A stretch of 64,000 bases of DNA from Vibrio sp. S17_S38 (GCF_014694375.1 NZ_JAAUWW010000002.1:62001-126000); one strand, 5' to 3'. Numbered from the stretch's first letter, positions 1 to 10,190 are shown. Translations and numbers: made by a program. The notes: generated from the sequence alone by a model not told the origin.

Positions 1-1
1 T

Positions 2-676
2 GTGGAACCAAATTCACTCCCTCAGAAATTCGATGAATTTTCCAGTTTTATGGAGTCATGCGTTTCCAATCCAGAAACTGCTCAGGCGTTATTGGAATCG
101 AAAGACCTCAATAAGAGTGAAGTATTTAACCTCGTTGAACGGTATAGCAAAGAAGCTAGAAGGTTACATATAGACATTAAGCAAGAAAGAGAAAGAAAAA
201 TTCTTGCTATTAGGCATGGTTTAGAAAGCGAGCTTTCAGAGCATGTTAGAACTGATCACGACTGGGAAGTTATTGAAAGAGTTGTTGAAGCAAGCGTACC
301 TTCTGCAAGTGGTATTTCTTCCGCGCTAACAATTGATAGGAAAATTCAACCTGCGCCAAACAATAGCTTAACGGTTAACATAAACCCGCAAGTCATTGAG
401 TCTGTAAATGGCGTGGTTGCGCAACAAATCATAGGAGATCAACACCTAGGAACTGATGCAAAGACGTTACTGGAACTTATTGACCAATATGCTGGCAAAG
501 ATAAGGCTATTCTTGCATCTTCAGTACATGAGCTTTCTGATGAAAGCGCCAAAACTGAAGACCGAATAACAGCAAAACACAGGCTGAAAGGTTTTCTTGT
601 TTCGGCCGGTAGCAAAATTGGTGATGTGGCAACAGGTGTTCTTCAGTCATTTATTGAAAATCAAATTGGCCTGTGA
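2..676 (+). CDS. Unrecognised protein in an integron-type cassette, 5' end probably cut by the window edge
   Basis: The frame is open from a GTG at base 2 and may begin before the window, so the visible 224 residues are a minimum. The protein is mostly charged helix, with many K/E/R residues at about 45-85. A short NSLTVNINPQ beta-like stretch lies near residue 120. The helical C-terminus ends in a Gly/Ala-rich segment (KHRLKGFLVSAGSKIGDVA). I see no signal peptide or membrane segment and do not recognise a family. The stop codon is five bases before an attC site, the usual layout of an integron gene cassette. Function unknown. Confidence 0.6.
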   Translation: MEPNSLPQKFDEFSSFMESCVSNPETAQALLESKDLNKSEVFNLVERYSKEARRLHIDIKQERERKILAIRHGLESELSEHVRTDHDWEVIERVVEASVPSASGISSALTIDRKIQPAPNNSLTVNINPQVIESVNGVVAQQIIGDQHLGTDAKTLLELIDQYAGKDKAILASSVHELSDESAKTEDRITAKHRLKGFLVSAGSKIGDVATGVLQSFIENQIGL

Positions 677-680
677 AGAG

Positions 681-753
681 CGTATAACAAGGTGCTGCTA
701 CGGAAAATTTACTCGCTGTCGCTCCCAAATTTCCGCAGAGCACGGCGTTATAT
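681..753 (+). other. attC recombination site of an integron gene cassette
   Basis: The left end reads CGTATAACAAGGTGCTGCTA and the right end AGAGCACGGCGTTATA. The arms form an imperfect inverted repeat: GTGCTGCTACGGAAAATTT pairs with AAATTTCCGCAGAGCAC. The right end carries the GTTA core (recombination expected at G^TTA), the left end a TATAAC box. It lies just after the stop codon of the preceding gene and before the next one. The structure and boxes are seen directly; the recombination role is inferred from the attC family. Confidence 0.8.
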
Positions 754-791
754 TTTTTAGGCAAGTTCGTGTCAACAATCAATGGAGTCAT

Positions 792-1061
792 ATGAATCAA
801 GATAGCAATCAATTTGCATTCGACCTAGACCAAAGGCACATCATTATTCAGCGTAGATATGAAGCATTGGGTGCGATAAATGATTTTCTAATAGCGTTGT
901 GGTTTTTGATTGGCAGTTTTTTCTTTCTCACCAGTTCACTCGTTGAAAGTGGTACTTGGTTGTTCGTGGTCGGCAGTGCTCAACTGCTTATCAAGCCAAC
1001 ATTAAAGCTGATAAGTCTAGTACACGTAAGCCGATCTTATCACTCAAAAATGAGTGATTGA
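792..1061 (+). CDS. YrhK-domain small membrane protein
   Basis: An 89-residue protein from the ATG at 792; the longer open frame to 597 runs through the attC site and is not credible as coding. The core (DLDQRHIIIQRRYEALGAIND, then LIALWFLIGSFFFL and GTWLFVVGSAQLLIKP) matches the YrhK family pattern: a charged QRRYE stretch followed by two hydrophobic helices of about 20 residues. It is probably an inner-membrane protein of unknown function. It directly follows an attC site in the same direction, so it may be a cassette gene. I could not find a second complete attC after it; a TATAACAAG box at about 1092 has no matching right end. Confidence 0.7.
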   Translation: MNQDSNQFAFDLDQRHIIIQRRYEALGAINDFLIALWFLIGSFFFLTSSLVESGTWLFVVGSAQLLIKPTLKLISLVHVSRSYHSKMSD

Positions 1062-1337
1062 ATGCTATTACTTGAGCTTTAATAGCTAAATATAACAAGT
1101 TAATTAGAAGGGCAAAATATGGCTGGCTATCTCGATTTGCTCATAGATATATAATTTAGTCAATTAAAACACGGGATATGGTCCCTGTTGCTGATAGATA
1201 TTTAAAGACGTTGGAAAAAGTTAGGTTAATAGAGCATTAACTAAACAGTGGTAATGATAGCTGGCTCCGGGTTTGGAACCAGCGGTATCTATTGACATTT
1301 TTGCGTTGATAAACGCTTTGCCAATGTTCTTATGATA

Positions 1338-2735
<1,398 letters not shown>

Positions 2736-2941
2736 TCAATAATCAAAACAAAAAATATTTGGGCGAGAGATTGTATGTGTTTTTGTGGTGATTTTCAGAA
2801 ATTTTGTTTAGTTTATATGCAAGTGTCTCGCAATAGTGCAGAATTTCGTCGCTTTGAGGAAAGATAAAAAACTGGTGACAGGAAAAAGGGCCGCAAAACG
2901 AGCATTACGTTTGGTGTTTGTGGCGTTATAACTTAGGGGAA

Positions 2942-3169
2942 ATGAATAAAATGCGCGTATCTTTAAGAGATAAAATCATCACGGTTTGCACTAAAAAAAT
3001 TGAACAAAAAGGTGAAAATGTTGGTGTCTCATTTTATGCCTTTTTTGCAAATAAGAATTCTGATCCGGAGTTATTAATGGAAGCCGCGACTTGGTGGATT
3101 CAAGAGCATAAGCTTGATCATTTTGAAAAAGCGAAGAAAATTATCGAGATGGTCAAGTCAGAGGGTTGA
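2942..3169 (+). CDS. Small conserved protein, DUF6500-like
   Basis: About 75 residues. AGGGGA lies just before the ATG at 2942; the ATG at 2951 (MRVSLRDK) has better spacing and may be the true start. The sequence VSLRDKIITVCTKKIEQKG then GVSFYAFFANKNSDPELLMEA and WWIQEHKLDHFEKA resembles, from memory, the short DUF6500 family. It looks like a soluble helical protein with no signal peptide and no cysteine motif. It is transcribed divergently from gdhA across a 250-base spacer, but no functional link is evident. Confidence 0.7.
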   Translation: MNKMRVSLRDKIITVCTKKIEQKGENVGVSFYAFFANKNSDPELLMEAATWWIQEHKLDHFEKAKKIIEMVKSEG

Positions 3170-3219
3170 TTGGTTTTTCGCCCTAAACAACGTACTCCAA
3201 ATACTTTTCAACATGTTAT

Positions 3220-3250
3220 TAAAAAGCCCAGAGCGATGACGTTCTGGGCT
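3220..3250 (-). terminator. Rho-independent terminator of the D-amino acid deaminase gene
   Basis: Stem AGCCCAGA (3225-3232) pairs with TCTGGGCT (3243-3250). Read on the minus strand, the stem is followed by TTTTTAAT. The stem and 15 bases beside it recur almost unchanged behind menB at 10192-10236. Confidence 0.85.
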
Positions 3251-3302
3251 AATCTATATCGTTATTATTCTTAATAAATAGTCGTTGCCGATTAAGCTTC
3301 GT

Positions 3303-4523
3303 TTAAAAGCTAGTCTCAACCCAACGAGTTACTTGGTACTCATCATCACAAACTGCAATGTAGCGCCATTTATCAAAGGTTAAACAAGGATGTGAGGTTG
3401 AAAAGGCAATCATATCGCCGACTTGTAAATCGCATCCTTCTGCTACCGTCACAAAAGTATGCTGATCCATTACCGCAATGGATGTTAAGCCTTCAATGGA
3501 AATAGTTTTGCCATTGCGGTAACCATGTTCGGCGATCGGCAATCCTGCATCAAAGGCAACATCACGTTTACCCATACCTACAATTGCTGTACCTGGTTCT
3601 GGTCTTGAAATGACATAGGCCCACACTTCTAACGCCGAGCTTAAATCGCCGCCTAATTCACATGCAAATCCAGAATTGTTTTTCGCGCGATTAATCACTG
3701 CATTTTGTGCATCTTGATAGATACCGGTGTCATGAATTAAGTAGCAACCAGGGCGAATAATTGGTGTTAGATCTTGATGCGCACTGAATGTTTCCGCTAC
3801 GATGTCATACCATGCAGAGCCTGCACCCGTGATGATAGGCGATGCTTGCTGGATAAGGTTTTGCTGTTTAAAAGCTTTAACGAGATCAATCGCAACGGTT
3901 AAAAATTCGCGGATCTTCTGCTCAGCGTTATCGCCATGAATAACGCCTTCGTAAACTTCAATACCCTGCAATGTTAGCGCTGGAGTATTGGCAATCACTT
4001 GAGCGAGTCTCTCAACTTCTTCTGGTGTTCGACAACCACAACGACCGCCGGTCACGCCCATTTCAATTAATACATTTAACTTGATGTTACGAGCTTCAAA
4101 AAAAGTGTTGAGCTGTTGTACATTGGCAACGGAATCCACGCAGCACAAGTAGTTCACGTGTTGTTCTTCAATTAAATTTGCAATGATAGCCATGTTGGCT
4201 TTGCCGACTAATTGGTTTGCCATAATGATATTTTTAGCACCAGCCTTTGCGGCGATTTGCGCTTGAGCGGGAGTGGCAATTGTGATCCCCCACGCACCTG
4301 CATTTAATTGCTCGGTGAAGAAATCTGCAGTCATCGTGGTCTTGCCGTGAGGAGACAGTTTTACTTGATGATGATCAGCAAATTTTTGCATCCAATTTAA
4401 ATTGTTGCTGAGTGCGGATTGCTTGATCACAGCAGTTGGTAAACTGATTTCTTCATTAATAAGACTATAAATACCTTGTGGGTTTTCTTGTGCCCATACA
4501 CCTTTGGTTCCGACATTGTTCAT
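3303..4523 (-). CDS. PLP-dependent D-amino acid deaminase / D-threonine aldolase-like (DSD1 family)
   Basis: 406 residues from the ATG at 4523, which has GAAGGG about 10 bases upstream. The alanine-racemase-type N-terminal barrel carries the PLP lysine in SPHGKTTMT (about residue 58). The C-terminal beta domain ends with STSHPCLTFDKWRYI; the His-x-Cys pair fits the metal site of DSD1-type D-serine dehydratases and D-threonine aldolases. It should remove ammonia from a D-hydroxy-amino acid, giving a 2-keto acid. It is divergent from an RpiR regulator that heads an N-acyl-D-amino acid deacylase, RidA and a symporter, so the locus looks like one D-amino acid catabolic unit. The exact substrate is not readable from sequence; deaminase versus aldolase is open. 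Confidence 0.85.
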   Translation of the reverse strand: MNNVGTKGVWAQENPQGIYSLINEEISLPTAVIKQSALSNNLNWMQKFADHHQVKLSPHGKTTMTADFFTEQLNAGAWGITIATPAQAQIAAKAGAKNIIMANQLVGKANMAIIANLIEEQHVNYLCCVDSVANVQQLNTFFEARNIKLNVLIEMGVTGGRCGCRTPEEVERLAQVIANTPALTLQGIEVYEGVIHGDNAEQKIREFLTVAIDLVKAFKQQNLIQQASPIITGAGSAWYDIVAETFSAHQDLTPIIRPGCYLIHDTGIYQDAQNAVINRAKNNSGFACELGGDLSSALEVWAYVISRPEPGTAIVGMGKRDVAFDAGLPIAEHGYRNGKTISIEGLTSIAVMDQHTFVTVAEGCDLQVGDMIAFSTSHPCLTFDKWRYIAVCDDEYQVTRWVETSF

Positions 4524-4661
4524 TGACTCAACCCTTCTAATATTGGTGATGAATTTATCTCCTATGATAATAACTAACATTTTTTATGATTGTTAGTTTT
4601 CTGTTTTTATTGAGTAACATGATATAAGTCATTAATTTAATACGACTTACTCTTAGTTGTT

Positions 4662-4713
4662 GTGGTTTCGTGTTAGAAACTATCATACATAATCTGACAG
4701 TTTGTGTGGTTTC
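4662..4713. promoter_or_regulatory. Candidate RpiR-family operator region in a divergent promoter
   Basis: The 246-base spacer between the deaminase and the regulator holds the inverted repeat GTTTC-N6-GAAAC (4665-4680). It also holds the direct repeat GTGGTTTC at 4662-4669 and 4706-4713, 44 bases apart, about four helical turns. Binding by the adjacent RpiR protein is inference. Confidence 0.4.
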
Positions 4714-4769
4714 TCACTTTTTAGCTTAGCGACACACACTAGTATTCTCATCATCAAGAGGGTGGCAAC

Positions 4770-5633
4770 ATGACCATTGAAGTAGACATTGTTTCTAAAA
4801 TTACGGAATGTTTTCCACAGTTACGTGAAGCTGAAAAAAAAGTTGCACGGCTTGTTGTGGATGATTTGGAAGCATCAGCAAAGGCGAGTATTACCGAGCT
4901 TGCTAAAGAAGCGAGCGTGAGTGAAGCAACAATCACGCGTTTTGCGAAAGCGGTAGGCTGCATCAATGTTCGAGATCTTAAAATAAAGTTAGCTCAGTCT
5001 TTAGCCGTTGGGCAGAGATTTATTATAGAGCCACCAGAAACGACAGGTTTTCAAGGCATTTATGAATCGATTAAGAGCATGGCTGATGTGAATCGAAAGT
5101 TGGTGAATGAAGCTGATGTGAATAAAGCGGTCGAATATCTACTTGGGGCGCGACAGATTATTTCGATTGGTATGGGTGGTGGCTCAACGGTTATGAGTCA
5201 AGAGTTTCAATATCGCTTAGTACGTTTAGGCTTTGCGACAGTGGCTTATAACGATGGCTTATTAGCGCGTATGGTTGCTTCAACTGCAGACAGTAATGAT
5301 GTGCTGGTGGTGATTTCAGCGACTGGGTATACGCCGGAAGTGGTTGAGCCAGCATCGATAGCCAAGCAATACGGTTTAAAGATTATTTCTATTACACCAA
5401 CTGGTTCGCCTTTAGCCCAGCTTAGTGATGTGACATTGCCGATTATCAATAACGAAGGTGATTTCATTTATAAACCTTCAGCATCACGTTACGCGATGAT
5501 GGCTTTAATCGATGTGATTGCAATGGAGGTCGCGATTCGTCAGAAAAGTCGTTCACGAGATAAATTACGCCGCTTGAAACTTGCATTAGATAGCCACCGT
5601 GGTGGTGATGACCGCCAGCCATTAGGTGACTGA
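4770..5633 (+). CDS. RpiR/MurR-family transcriptional regulator (HTH + SIS)
   Basis: 287 residues. The N-terminal HTH domain (1-77) contains ASITELAKEASVSEATITRF, the recognition region typical of RpiR proteins. A SIS sugar/ligand-binding domain follows at about 110-250 (IISIGMGGGSTVMSQEFQYR, then DVLVVISATGYTPEVVEPA). GAGGGTGG precedes the ATG. Given its neighbours it probably senses a D-amino acid, an N-acyl derivative or a keto-acid product and controls both the leftward deaminase and the rightward deacylase-RidA-symporter genes. The final 25 residues are basic and Arg/Lys rich. Activator or repressor cannot be told. Confidence 0.9.
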   Translation: MTIEVDIVSKITECFPQLREAEKKVARLVVDDLEASAKASITELAKEASVSEATITRFAKAVGCINVRDLKIKLAQSLAVGQRFIIEPPETTGFQGIYESIKSMADVNRKLVNEADVNKAVEYLLGARQIISIGMGGGSTVMSQEFQYRLVRLGFATVAYNDGLLARMVASTADSNDVLVVISATGYTPEVVEPASIAKQYGLKIISITPTGSPLAQLSDVTLPIINNEGDFIYKPSASRYAMMALIDVIAMEVAIRQKSRSRDKLRRLKLALDSHRGGDDRQPLGD

Positions 5634-5681
5634 ATCTGCCGAATACAAAGCGCGACATTATTTTAAATTGAAGAGGTAAAC

Positions 5682-7130
5682 ATGCAGTTCGATACACTTT
5701 TTAGACATGTTCAAGTTGTTGATGGAACAGGAAAAGATGCTTACTTTGCTGATGTCGCAGTAAAGCATGATCGAGTTGTGGCGATTGGTGATCTAGCCAA
5801 TACAGAAATAGTAGGCAATGGGCGAGTGATCGATGGTAACGGCTTAGTATTAGCGCCGGGTTTTATTGATGTTCATACGCATGATGATACTAATGTTATT
5901 CGTCTTCCTGACTGTTTACCCAAAATAAGTCAAGGTGTCACTACGGTGATAGTCGGTAACTGTGGCATTAGCGCTTCACCAGCAGTACTGGTTGGCGATC
6001 CACCGGATCCTATGAATTTATTAGGTAAGCGCGCAGATTTTAAGTATCCAAGTTTTGAGTCGTACGCGAAGGCGGTTCAGGCGGCTCAACCAGCGGTTAA
6101 TGTGGCAGGTTTAGTTGGGCATACGACATTGCGAAATAACGTGATGGATGATTTATATCGAGCGGCTTCAAGTGATGAGATTGCTCAAATGAAATCTCGA
6201 TTACGTGAAGCGATGCAGCAAGGAGCATTAGGTTTGAGCTCCGGTTTGGCTTATTCCAGTGCGAATTCGGCCCCGACAGAAGAAGTCATGCAACTTGCCG
6301 AAGAGCTTGCAGAATTTGACGGTATTTATACCACTCATATGCGTACAGAGTTCGAGCAAATTTTAGAAGCGATGGATGAAGCATTTCGCACTGGAAAGCA
6401 TGCCAAAGTACCTGTAGTGATTTCACATTTAAAATGTGCAGGAGCCGGAAACTGGGGGCGAACGGCTGAAACTATTGAGTTAATGGAAAAAACTGCCAAG
6501 CATCAAGATGTGTCATGCGATTGTTATCCGTATTCGGCCAGTTCATCCACGCTTGATTTAAAGCAAGTCACTGAAGACATTGATATTTTTATTACTTGGT
6601 CAGATGCAAAACCTGAGTATGCAGGAAAAATGTTGAAGGACATTGCTTGCGATATGGATCTACCCCTTATGGAAGCGGCAAAAGCGATGCAGCCCGCTGG
6701 AGCGGTGTATCACTGTATGGATGAAGCCGATGTAGAGCGCGTATTGAAATATCGTTTAACTATGGTGGGTTCGGATGGTTTGCCTAATGACCCGCATCCA
6801 CATCCTCGTTTATGGGGCGCGTTTCCAAGGGTTTTGTCTCATTACACGCGTGATCGAAAAATTTTCAGCCTCGAACAAGCGGTACATAAAATGACGGGTA
6901 TGTCAGCCAAACGATATTGCCTAGCAGATCGGGGGGAAATAAAAGTGGGTGGCTACGCTGATTTGGTGTTGTTTGATGCACAAGAGATTAAAGATGAAGC
7001 CACATTCGAAAATCCAATTGCTGCCGCAAAAGGTATTTATTGCGTGATGGTGAATGGGCAAGTCAGTTATTCAAACGGCAAGGTTGATAGTCATCGACAT
7101 GGTCGTTTTTTATATCGTCATCAGCAGTAA
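5682..7130 (+). CDS. N-acyl-D-amino-acid deacylase (amidohydrolase superfamily)
   Basis: 482 residues, the usual length for D-aminoacylases. The enzyme hydrolyses N-acyl-D-amino acids to the free D-amino acid and a carboxylate. Metal-site elements run in order: VHTHDD (about 66-71), the GNCGIS cysteine (about 98), SHLKCAGAGNWG (about 248-259), a CDCYPYSASSS strand, and the catalytic Asp in GSDGLPNDPHPHPR (about 363). AAGAGGTAA precedes the ATG. It sits 48 bases after the RpiR gene and 72 before ridA, so it is probably cotranscribed. Its product D-amino acid would feed the leftward PLP deaminase. Confidence 0.93.
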   Translation: MQFDTLFRHVQVVDGTGKDAYFADVAVKHDRVVAIGDLANTEIVGNGRVIDGNGLVLAPGFIDVHTHDDTNVIRLPDCLPKISQGVTTVIVGNCGISASPAVLVGDPPDPMNLLGKRADFKYPSFESYAKAVQAAQPAVNVAGLVGHTTLRNNVMDDLYRAASSDEIAQMKSRLREAMQQGALGLSSGLAYSSANSAPTEEVMQLAEELAEFDGIYTTHMRTEFEQILEAMDEAFRTGKHAKVPVVISHLKCAGAGNWGRTAETIELMEKTAKHQDVSCDCYPYSASSSTLDLKQVTEDIDIFITWSDAKPEYAGKMLKDIACDMDLPLMEAAKAMQPAGAVYHCMDEADVERVLKYRLTMVGSDGLPNDPHPHPRLWGAFPRVLSHYTRDRKIFSLEQAVHKMTGMSAKRYCLADRGEIKVGGYADLVLFDAQEIKDEATFENPIAAAKGIYCVMVNGQVSYSNGKVDSHRHGRFLYRHQQ

Positions 7131-7202
7131 TGATGGCAAATGAAAAGAGTTAGCCGCAAGGCTTAATGTATTTATTGAATGTTCTAAAAAATGGAGAAGA
7201 TT

Positions 7203-7595
7203 ATGTCTATCAAACGTTACGGTGTTGAAGGCGGTACTGGTACGGGTGGCCAACATTTACCGTTTGCACGTGCAACAGAAGCAGGTGGTTTTTTGTACGT
7301 TTCAGGCCAGACGCCAATGACTGATGGTGAAGTGGTTGAAGGTGGCATTGTTGATCAATCTCGTCTTGCGATTCAAAACTGTGTCGACATTATGAAAGAA
7401 GCCGGTTACGGCCTTGAAGATGTCGTACATGTGAAAGTGGTTCTGACGGACTCTCGTTATTTCCAATCGTTTAACAAAGTTTTTAAAGAATTCTTTGGCG
7501 CAAACCCACCAGCACGTATTTGTATGGTGTGTGATTTGGTGGTGGATGTAAAAGTTGAAGTTGATGTGACGTGTTATCGCAAAGATCGCGTTTAG
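7203..7595 (+). CDS. RidA/YjgF-family enamine deaminase
   Basis: 130 residues from the ATG at 7203, which has GGAGAAG at ideal spacing; an in-frame ATG 12 bases earlier lies on top of that site. RidA proteins hydrolyse reactive enamine/imine intermediates such as 2-aminoacrylate released by PLP deaminases. Conserved features are GGFLYVSGQTPM (about 27-38), the mid-helix CVDIMKEAGYGLEDVVHVKV, and the catalytic arginine in NPPARICMV (about 109). Placed beside a D-amino acid PLP deaminase, its job is readily explained as clearing that enzyme's enamine products. It is a cytoplasmic trimer in characterised members. Confidence 0.92.
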   Translation: MSIKRYGVEGGTGTGGQHLPFARATEAGGFLYVSGQTPMTDGEVVEGGIVDQSRLAIQNCVDIMKEAGYGLEDVVHVKVVLTDSRYFQSFNKVFKEFFGANPPARICMVCDLVVDVKVEVDVTCYRKDRV

Positions 7596-7612
7596 TTTCA
7601 TTTAATTGAAAC
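7595..7612. promoter_or_regulatory. Inverted repeat resembling the cluster's candidate operator
   Basis: GTTTC-N8-GAAAC overlaps the ridA stop codon and precedes the symporter gene. Its half-sites match the GTTTC/GAAAC pair at 4665-4680, but the spacer is two bases longer. A GC-rich hairpin (AGGCTGG/CCAGCCT, 7640-7660) follows without a T-run. An operator role is tentative. Confidence 0.25.
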
Positions 7613-7772
7613 AAAGAAGAAAGTGAAATAAAAAAGAAAGGCTGGCAATGAACCAGCCTGCTAATAAAGCAAAAAAGACTGTATAAACAGTCAATCACTG
7701 AACAGCACTGGCTAAGTCAAAAGAAGACAGTGGATGTCCAATAATCAAGCGAATCAGTATAAGGGGTGCGTT

Positions 7773-9284
7773 ATGCACAGTACACTGTTTCTCACCGGTT
7801 TCGGTGCGTATGTATTATTTTTAATCTGGTTAGGGTGGTTTGTTTCCCGTAATCAGAAATCAGGCGATGACTTTCTGTTGGGTGGCCGTAGCTTGCCGTT
7901 ATTCTTAGTTTTAGGGACAACAGTTGCTACTATGGTCGGTACTGGCTCAAGTATGGGCGCGGTTGGTTTTGGTTACACCAATGGTTGGGCGGGAACGCTT
8001 TACGGTATTGGGGGAGCTATTGGCATCATTTTATTAGCACTTTGGTTTGCTCCTATGCGCAAATTAAACTTCATGACGATGAGTGAAGAGCTCGCCTATT
8101 ATGTTGGCGCGAATAAAGTGGTCAAAAATTTAGTGGGTGTCTTGATTTTTGTTGCCTCAATTGGTTGGTTAGGGGCGCACATTTTAGGCGGAGGTTTATA
8201 CCTTGCATGGATTGCTGATATTGACCTTACGACGGCAAAAATTATTATTGCTGCGGCATTTACCATCTATGTTGTGATTGGTGGTTATACGGCAGTGGTA
8301 TGGACTGATACTATTCAAGCCATTATCTTATTTGCGGGCTTTATTTTAATGGCCGTGATGTCGGTAAATTATATTGGCGGCTTAGATCACCTATATGATG
8401 GTATGGATGCCGCGGCAACCAGTTTCCTTGCGATTGATAAACTCGGTTGGATCCCTGCGCTCTCACTGGCTACTGTGGTTGGCGTTGGTGTATTGGCTAC
8501 ACCATCATTTCGTCAGCGTATTTATTCAGGAAAAGATGTCAAAACGATCCGTCGCTCATTTTTTGCGTCGGGTATTTTATACCTTTTCTTTTCCATTATT
8601 CCTGCAGTAATTGGCATGTCAGCTCATGCGATTAACCCAGACTTGAATAACGCTAACTATTCATTTCCATTTATAGCCGCGACGGTTTTACCGGTTGGTT
8701 TGGGTTTGATTGTTTTGATTGCCGGCCTTTCTGCCACGATGTCGAGTGCCAGTTCTGATGCGATTGCTGGGGTGTCGATCTTACTTCGTGATATATACAT
8801 CATGTTTACTGGCACCGTACCACCAAAGAATAAAATGGTGCTGTATTCTCGTTTATCCCTGGTTATTGTGATTGGTTTTGCGCTGATATTTGCATTAACG
8901 TCTAACGATATTATTAGCTACATTACCAAAATGATTTCAACAGTTATGTCCGGTATGTTTGTGTGCGGTATGCTAGGGCGATTCTGGAGTCGTTATAACT
9001 GGCAGGGTGCTATTGCTACACTGGTTGGGGCGTCAGCTGCATCTATTTCGGTGATGTTTAACGCTGATTGGACTGCATTTTGGGGTAACCCGTGCATTCC
9101 ATCTGTACTCTTTGCTTTAATTGCAGGCGTGATTGTGAGTTTATGCACACCTGTTAACTTGGTAACGAAAGCGCAAGCACAAGCGATTTTAGATGAAGAG
9201 CGAAGTGCAATGGAAGGCAGTGATTCTGATGTCATCGATATGGTAGAAGCTTCAAGCTTAAACTTATCAGAGAGTCGGAAATAA
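7773..9284 (+). CDS. Sodium:solute symporter (SSS family)
   Basis: About 503 residues from the ATG at 7773 (MHSTLFLTGFGAYVLF), preceded by AAGGGG; the upstream frame from 7734 adds a hydrophilic tail that would precede the first membrane helix. There are roughly 13 hydrophobic helices. Early sequence GGRSLPLFLVLGTTVATMVG and GSSMGAVGFGYTNGW and the later LSATMSSASSDAIAG (Ser-rich sodium-site helix) are typical of SSS transporters. The last gene of the D-amino acid cluster, it is followed by a strong terminator. It probably imports the N-acyl or free D-amino acid used by the neighbouring enzymes; the substrate is inferred from context only. Confidence 0.9.
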   Translation: MHSTLFLTGFGAYVLFLIWLGWFVSRNQKSGDDFLLGGRSLPLFLVLGTTVATMVGTGSSMGAVGFGYTNGWAGTLYGIGGAIGIILLALWFAPMRKLNFMTMSEELAYYVGANKVVKNLVGVLIFVASIGWLGAHILGGGLYLAWIADIDLTTAKIIIAAAFTIYVVIGGYTAVVWTDTIQAIILFAGFILMAVMSVNYIGGLDHLYDGMDAAATSFLAIDKLGWIPALSLATVVGVGVLATPSFRQRIYSGKDVKTIRRSFFASGILYLFFSIIPAVIGMSAHAINPDLNNANYSFPFIAATVLPVGLGLIVLIAGLSATMSSASSDAIAGVSILLRDIYIMFTGTVPPKNKMVLYSRLSLVIVIGFALIFALTSNDIISYITKMISTVMSGMFVCGMLGRFWSRYNWQGAIATLVGASAASISVMFNADWTAFWGNPCIPSVLFALIAGVIVSLCTPVNLVTKAQAQAILDEERSAMEGSDSDVIDMVEASSLNLSESRK

Positions 9285-9320
9285 CGGCATATAGAATAGT
9301 AAAAATAGAAAGATATATTT

Positions 9321-9356
9321 AACACTCGAACGCTTCTGTTCGAGTGTTATTTTTTA
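9321..9356 (+). terminator. Rho-independent terminator of the symporter operon
   Basis: A perfect ten-base stem AACACTCGAA / TTCGAGTGTT with an eight-base loop is followed by ATTTTTTAT. Confidence 0.92.
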
Positions 9357-9369
9357 TGTATAGCTTCCA

Positions 9370-10086
9370 TTACCAATGGCACTGAGTAGTGTAACCGTTC
9401 GCTGAAAATGAGGTTTTTATGGGTAGGTTAGCTTCTTGATCATAAGGGAATTCTGCTAAGCAGGTTTTCGAGACACGAGTAATCTTTCTTTCTGAACCTA
9501 GAGTGATCGCCAAATCCACACCTTTTAATTGCTTGATAATAGACCTCGTGGTGCTTGGTGAGTATTGACTAATCAAGACTACTTTATTCCAGCCTTCTAT
9601 CGCGCCTCTATCTATCGTTGAACCTAGCTTTTTAAGATCACTTTTTGATGGTTTTGCATTATATGTTCGTTCTAAATCAATCAATGATAGAAACGCCACT
9701 TTTTGTCCAGATATTTTCTTTACATAGACTTTTGCATGCGTTTTATCTATTGCGAAGTCGTACACTTCTTGATTTTTTGAAACACCGACAATAGGTAGAT
9801 TGCTCGCAAGAAGAGGGGCGTTGTACCAACGCTGTCCTGAATTAAGTGCATAAACATAGTTATAACCGTTTACGACATCAGGTTTAGATTGATTGAAGGC
9901 AGAGAAAAAAGTGATATCTGAACTTTTAATTTTGTTATCGGATGAGGGAAATGTGTCATCTAATAATAATCTATTGTGTTCTAAGCCATATAAATTTATG
10001 GATACATCGACAGTTTCTTGAACTTGTGGGGCACAAGCATTTAATGTAAAGCTCGTTATGAGAATAAGAAAAATAGAATACAACAT
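9370..10086 (-). CDS. Hypothetical outer-membrane-type lipoprotein
   Basis: 238 residues. A short signal peptide ends in the lipobox SFTLNAC (Cys about 18). The residue after Cys is Ala, so no inner-membrane retention Asp is seen. The mature part is hydrophilic and mixed alpha/beta, with Cys near residue 208 and near the C-terminus (YTTQCHW) that could form a disulfide. I do not recognise a domain. It is convergent with the symporter gene and 155 bases downstream of menB on the same strand, but the menB terminator separates them. Role unknown. Confidence 0.7.
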   Translation of the reverse strand: MLYSIFLILITSFTLNACAPQVQETVDVSINLYGLEHNRLLLDDTFPSSDNKIKSSDITFFSAFNQSKPDVVNGYNYVYALNSGQRWYNAPLLASNLPIVGVSKNQEVYDFAIDKTHAKVYVKKISGQKVAFLSLIDLERTYNAKPSKSDLKKLGSTIDRGAIEGWNKVVLISQYSPSTTRSIIKQLKGVDLAITLGSERKITRVSKTCLAEFPYDQEANLPIKTSFSANGYTTQCHW

Positions 10087-10190
10087 TGAAGTGAGTATCT
10101 TTTTAGTGTGACGTGGATCACTATTTTATGTGTTTTGTGATTAGATGCAATGTTTTATGTCACTCCGGTTATTTTAAGACGATACATATC

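Noticed and set aside
597..791. N-terminal extension of the YrhK protein
   Set aside because: It would translate straight through the attC hairpin; an ATG at 792 starts the recognisable domain.
1092..1337. Second attC after the YrhK gene
   Set aside because: A TATAACAAG box is present but no GTTA core with pairing arms follows before gdhA.
3252..3300. attC-like reading of the spacer after the deaminase gene
   Set aside because: GTTATTATT occurs but there is no inverted-repeat partner; it belongs to the duplicated terminator unit.
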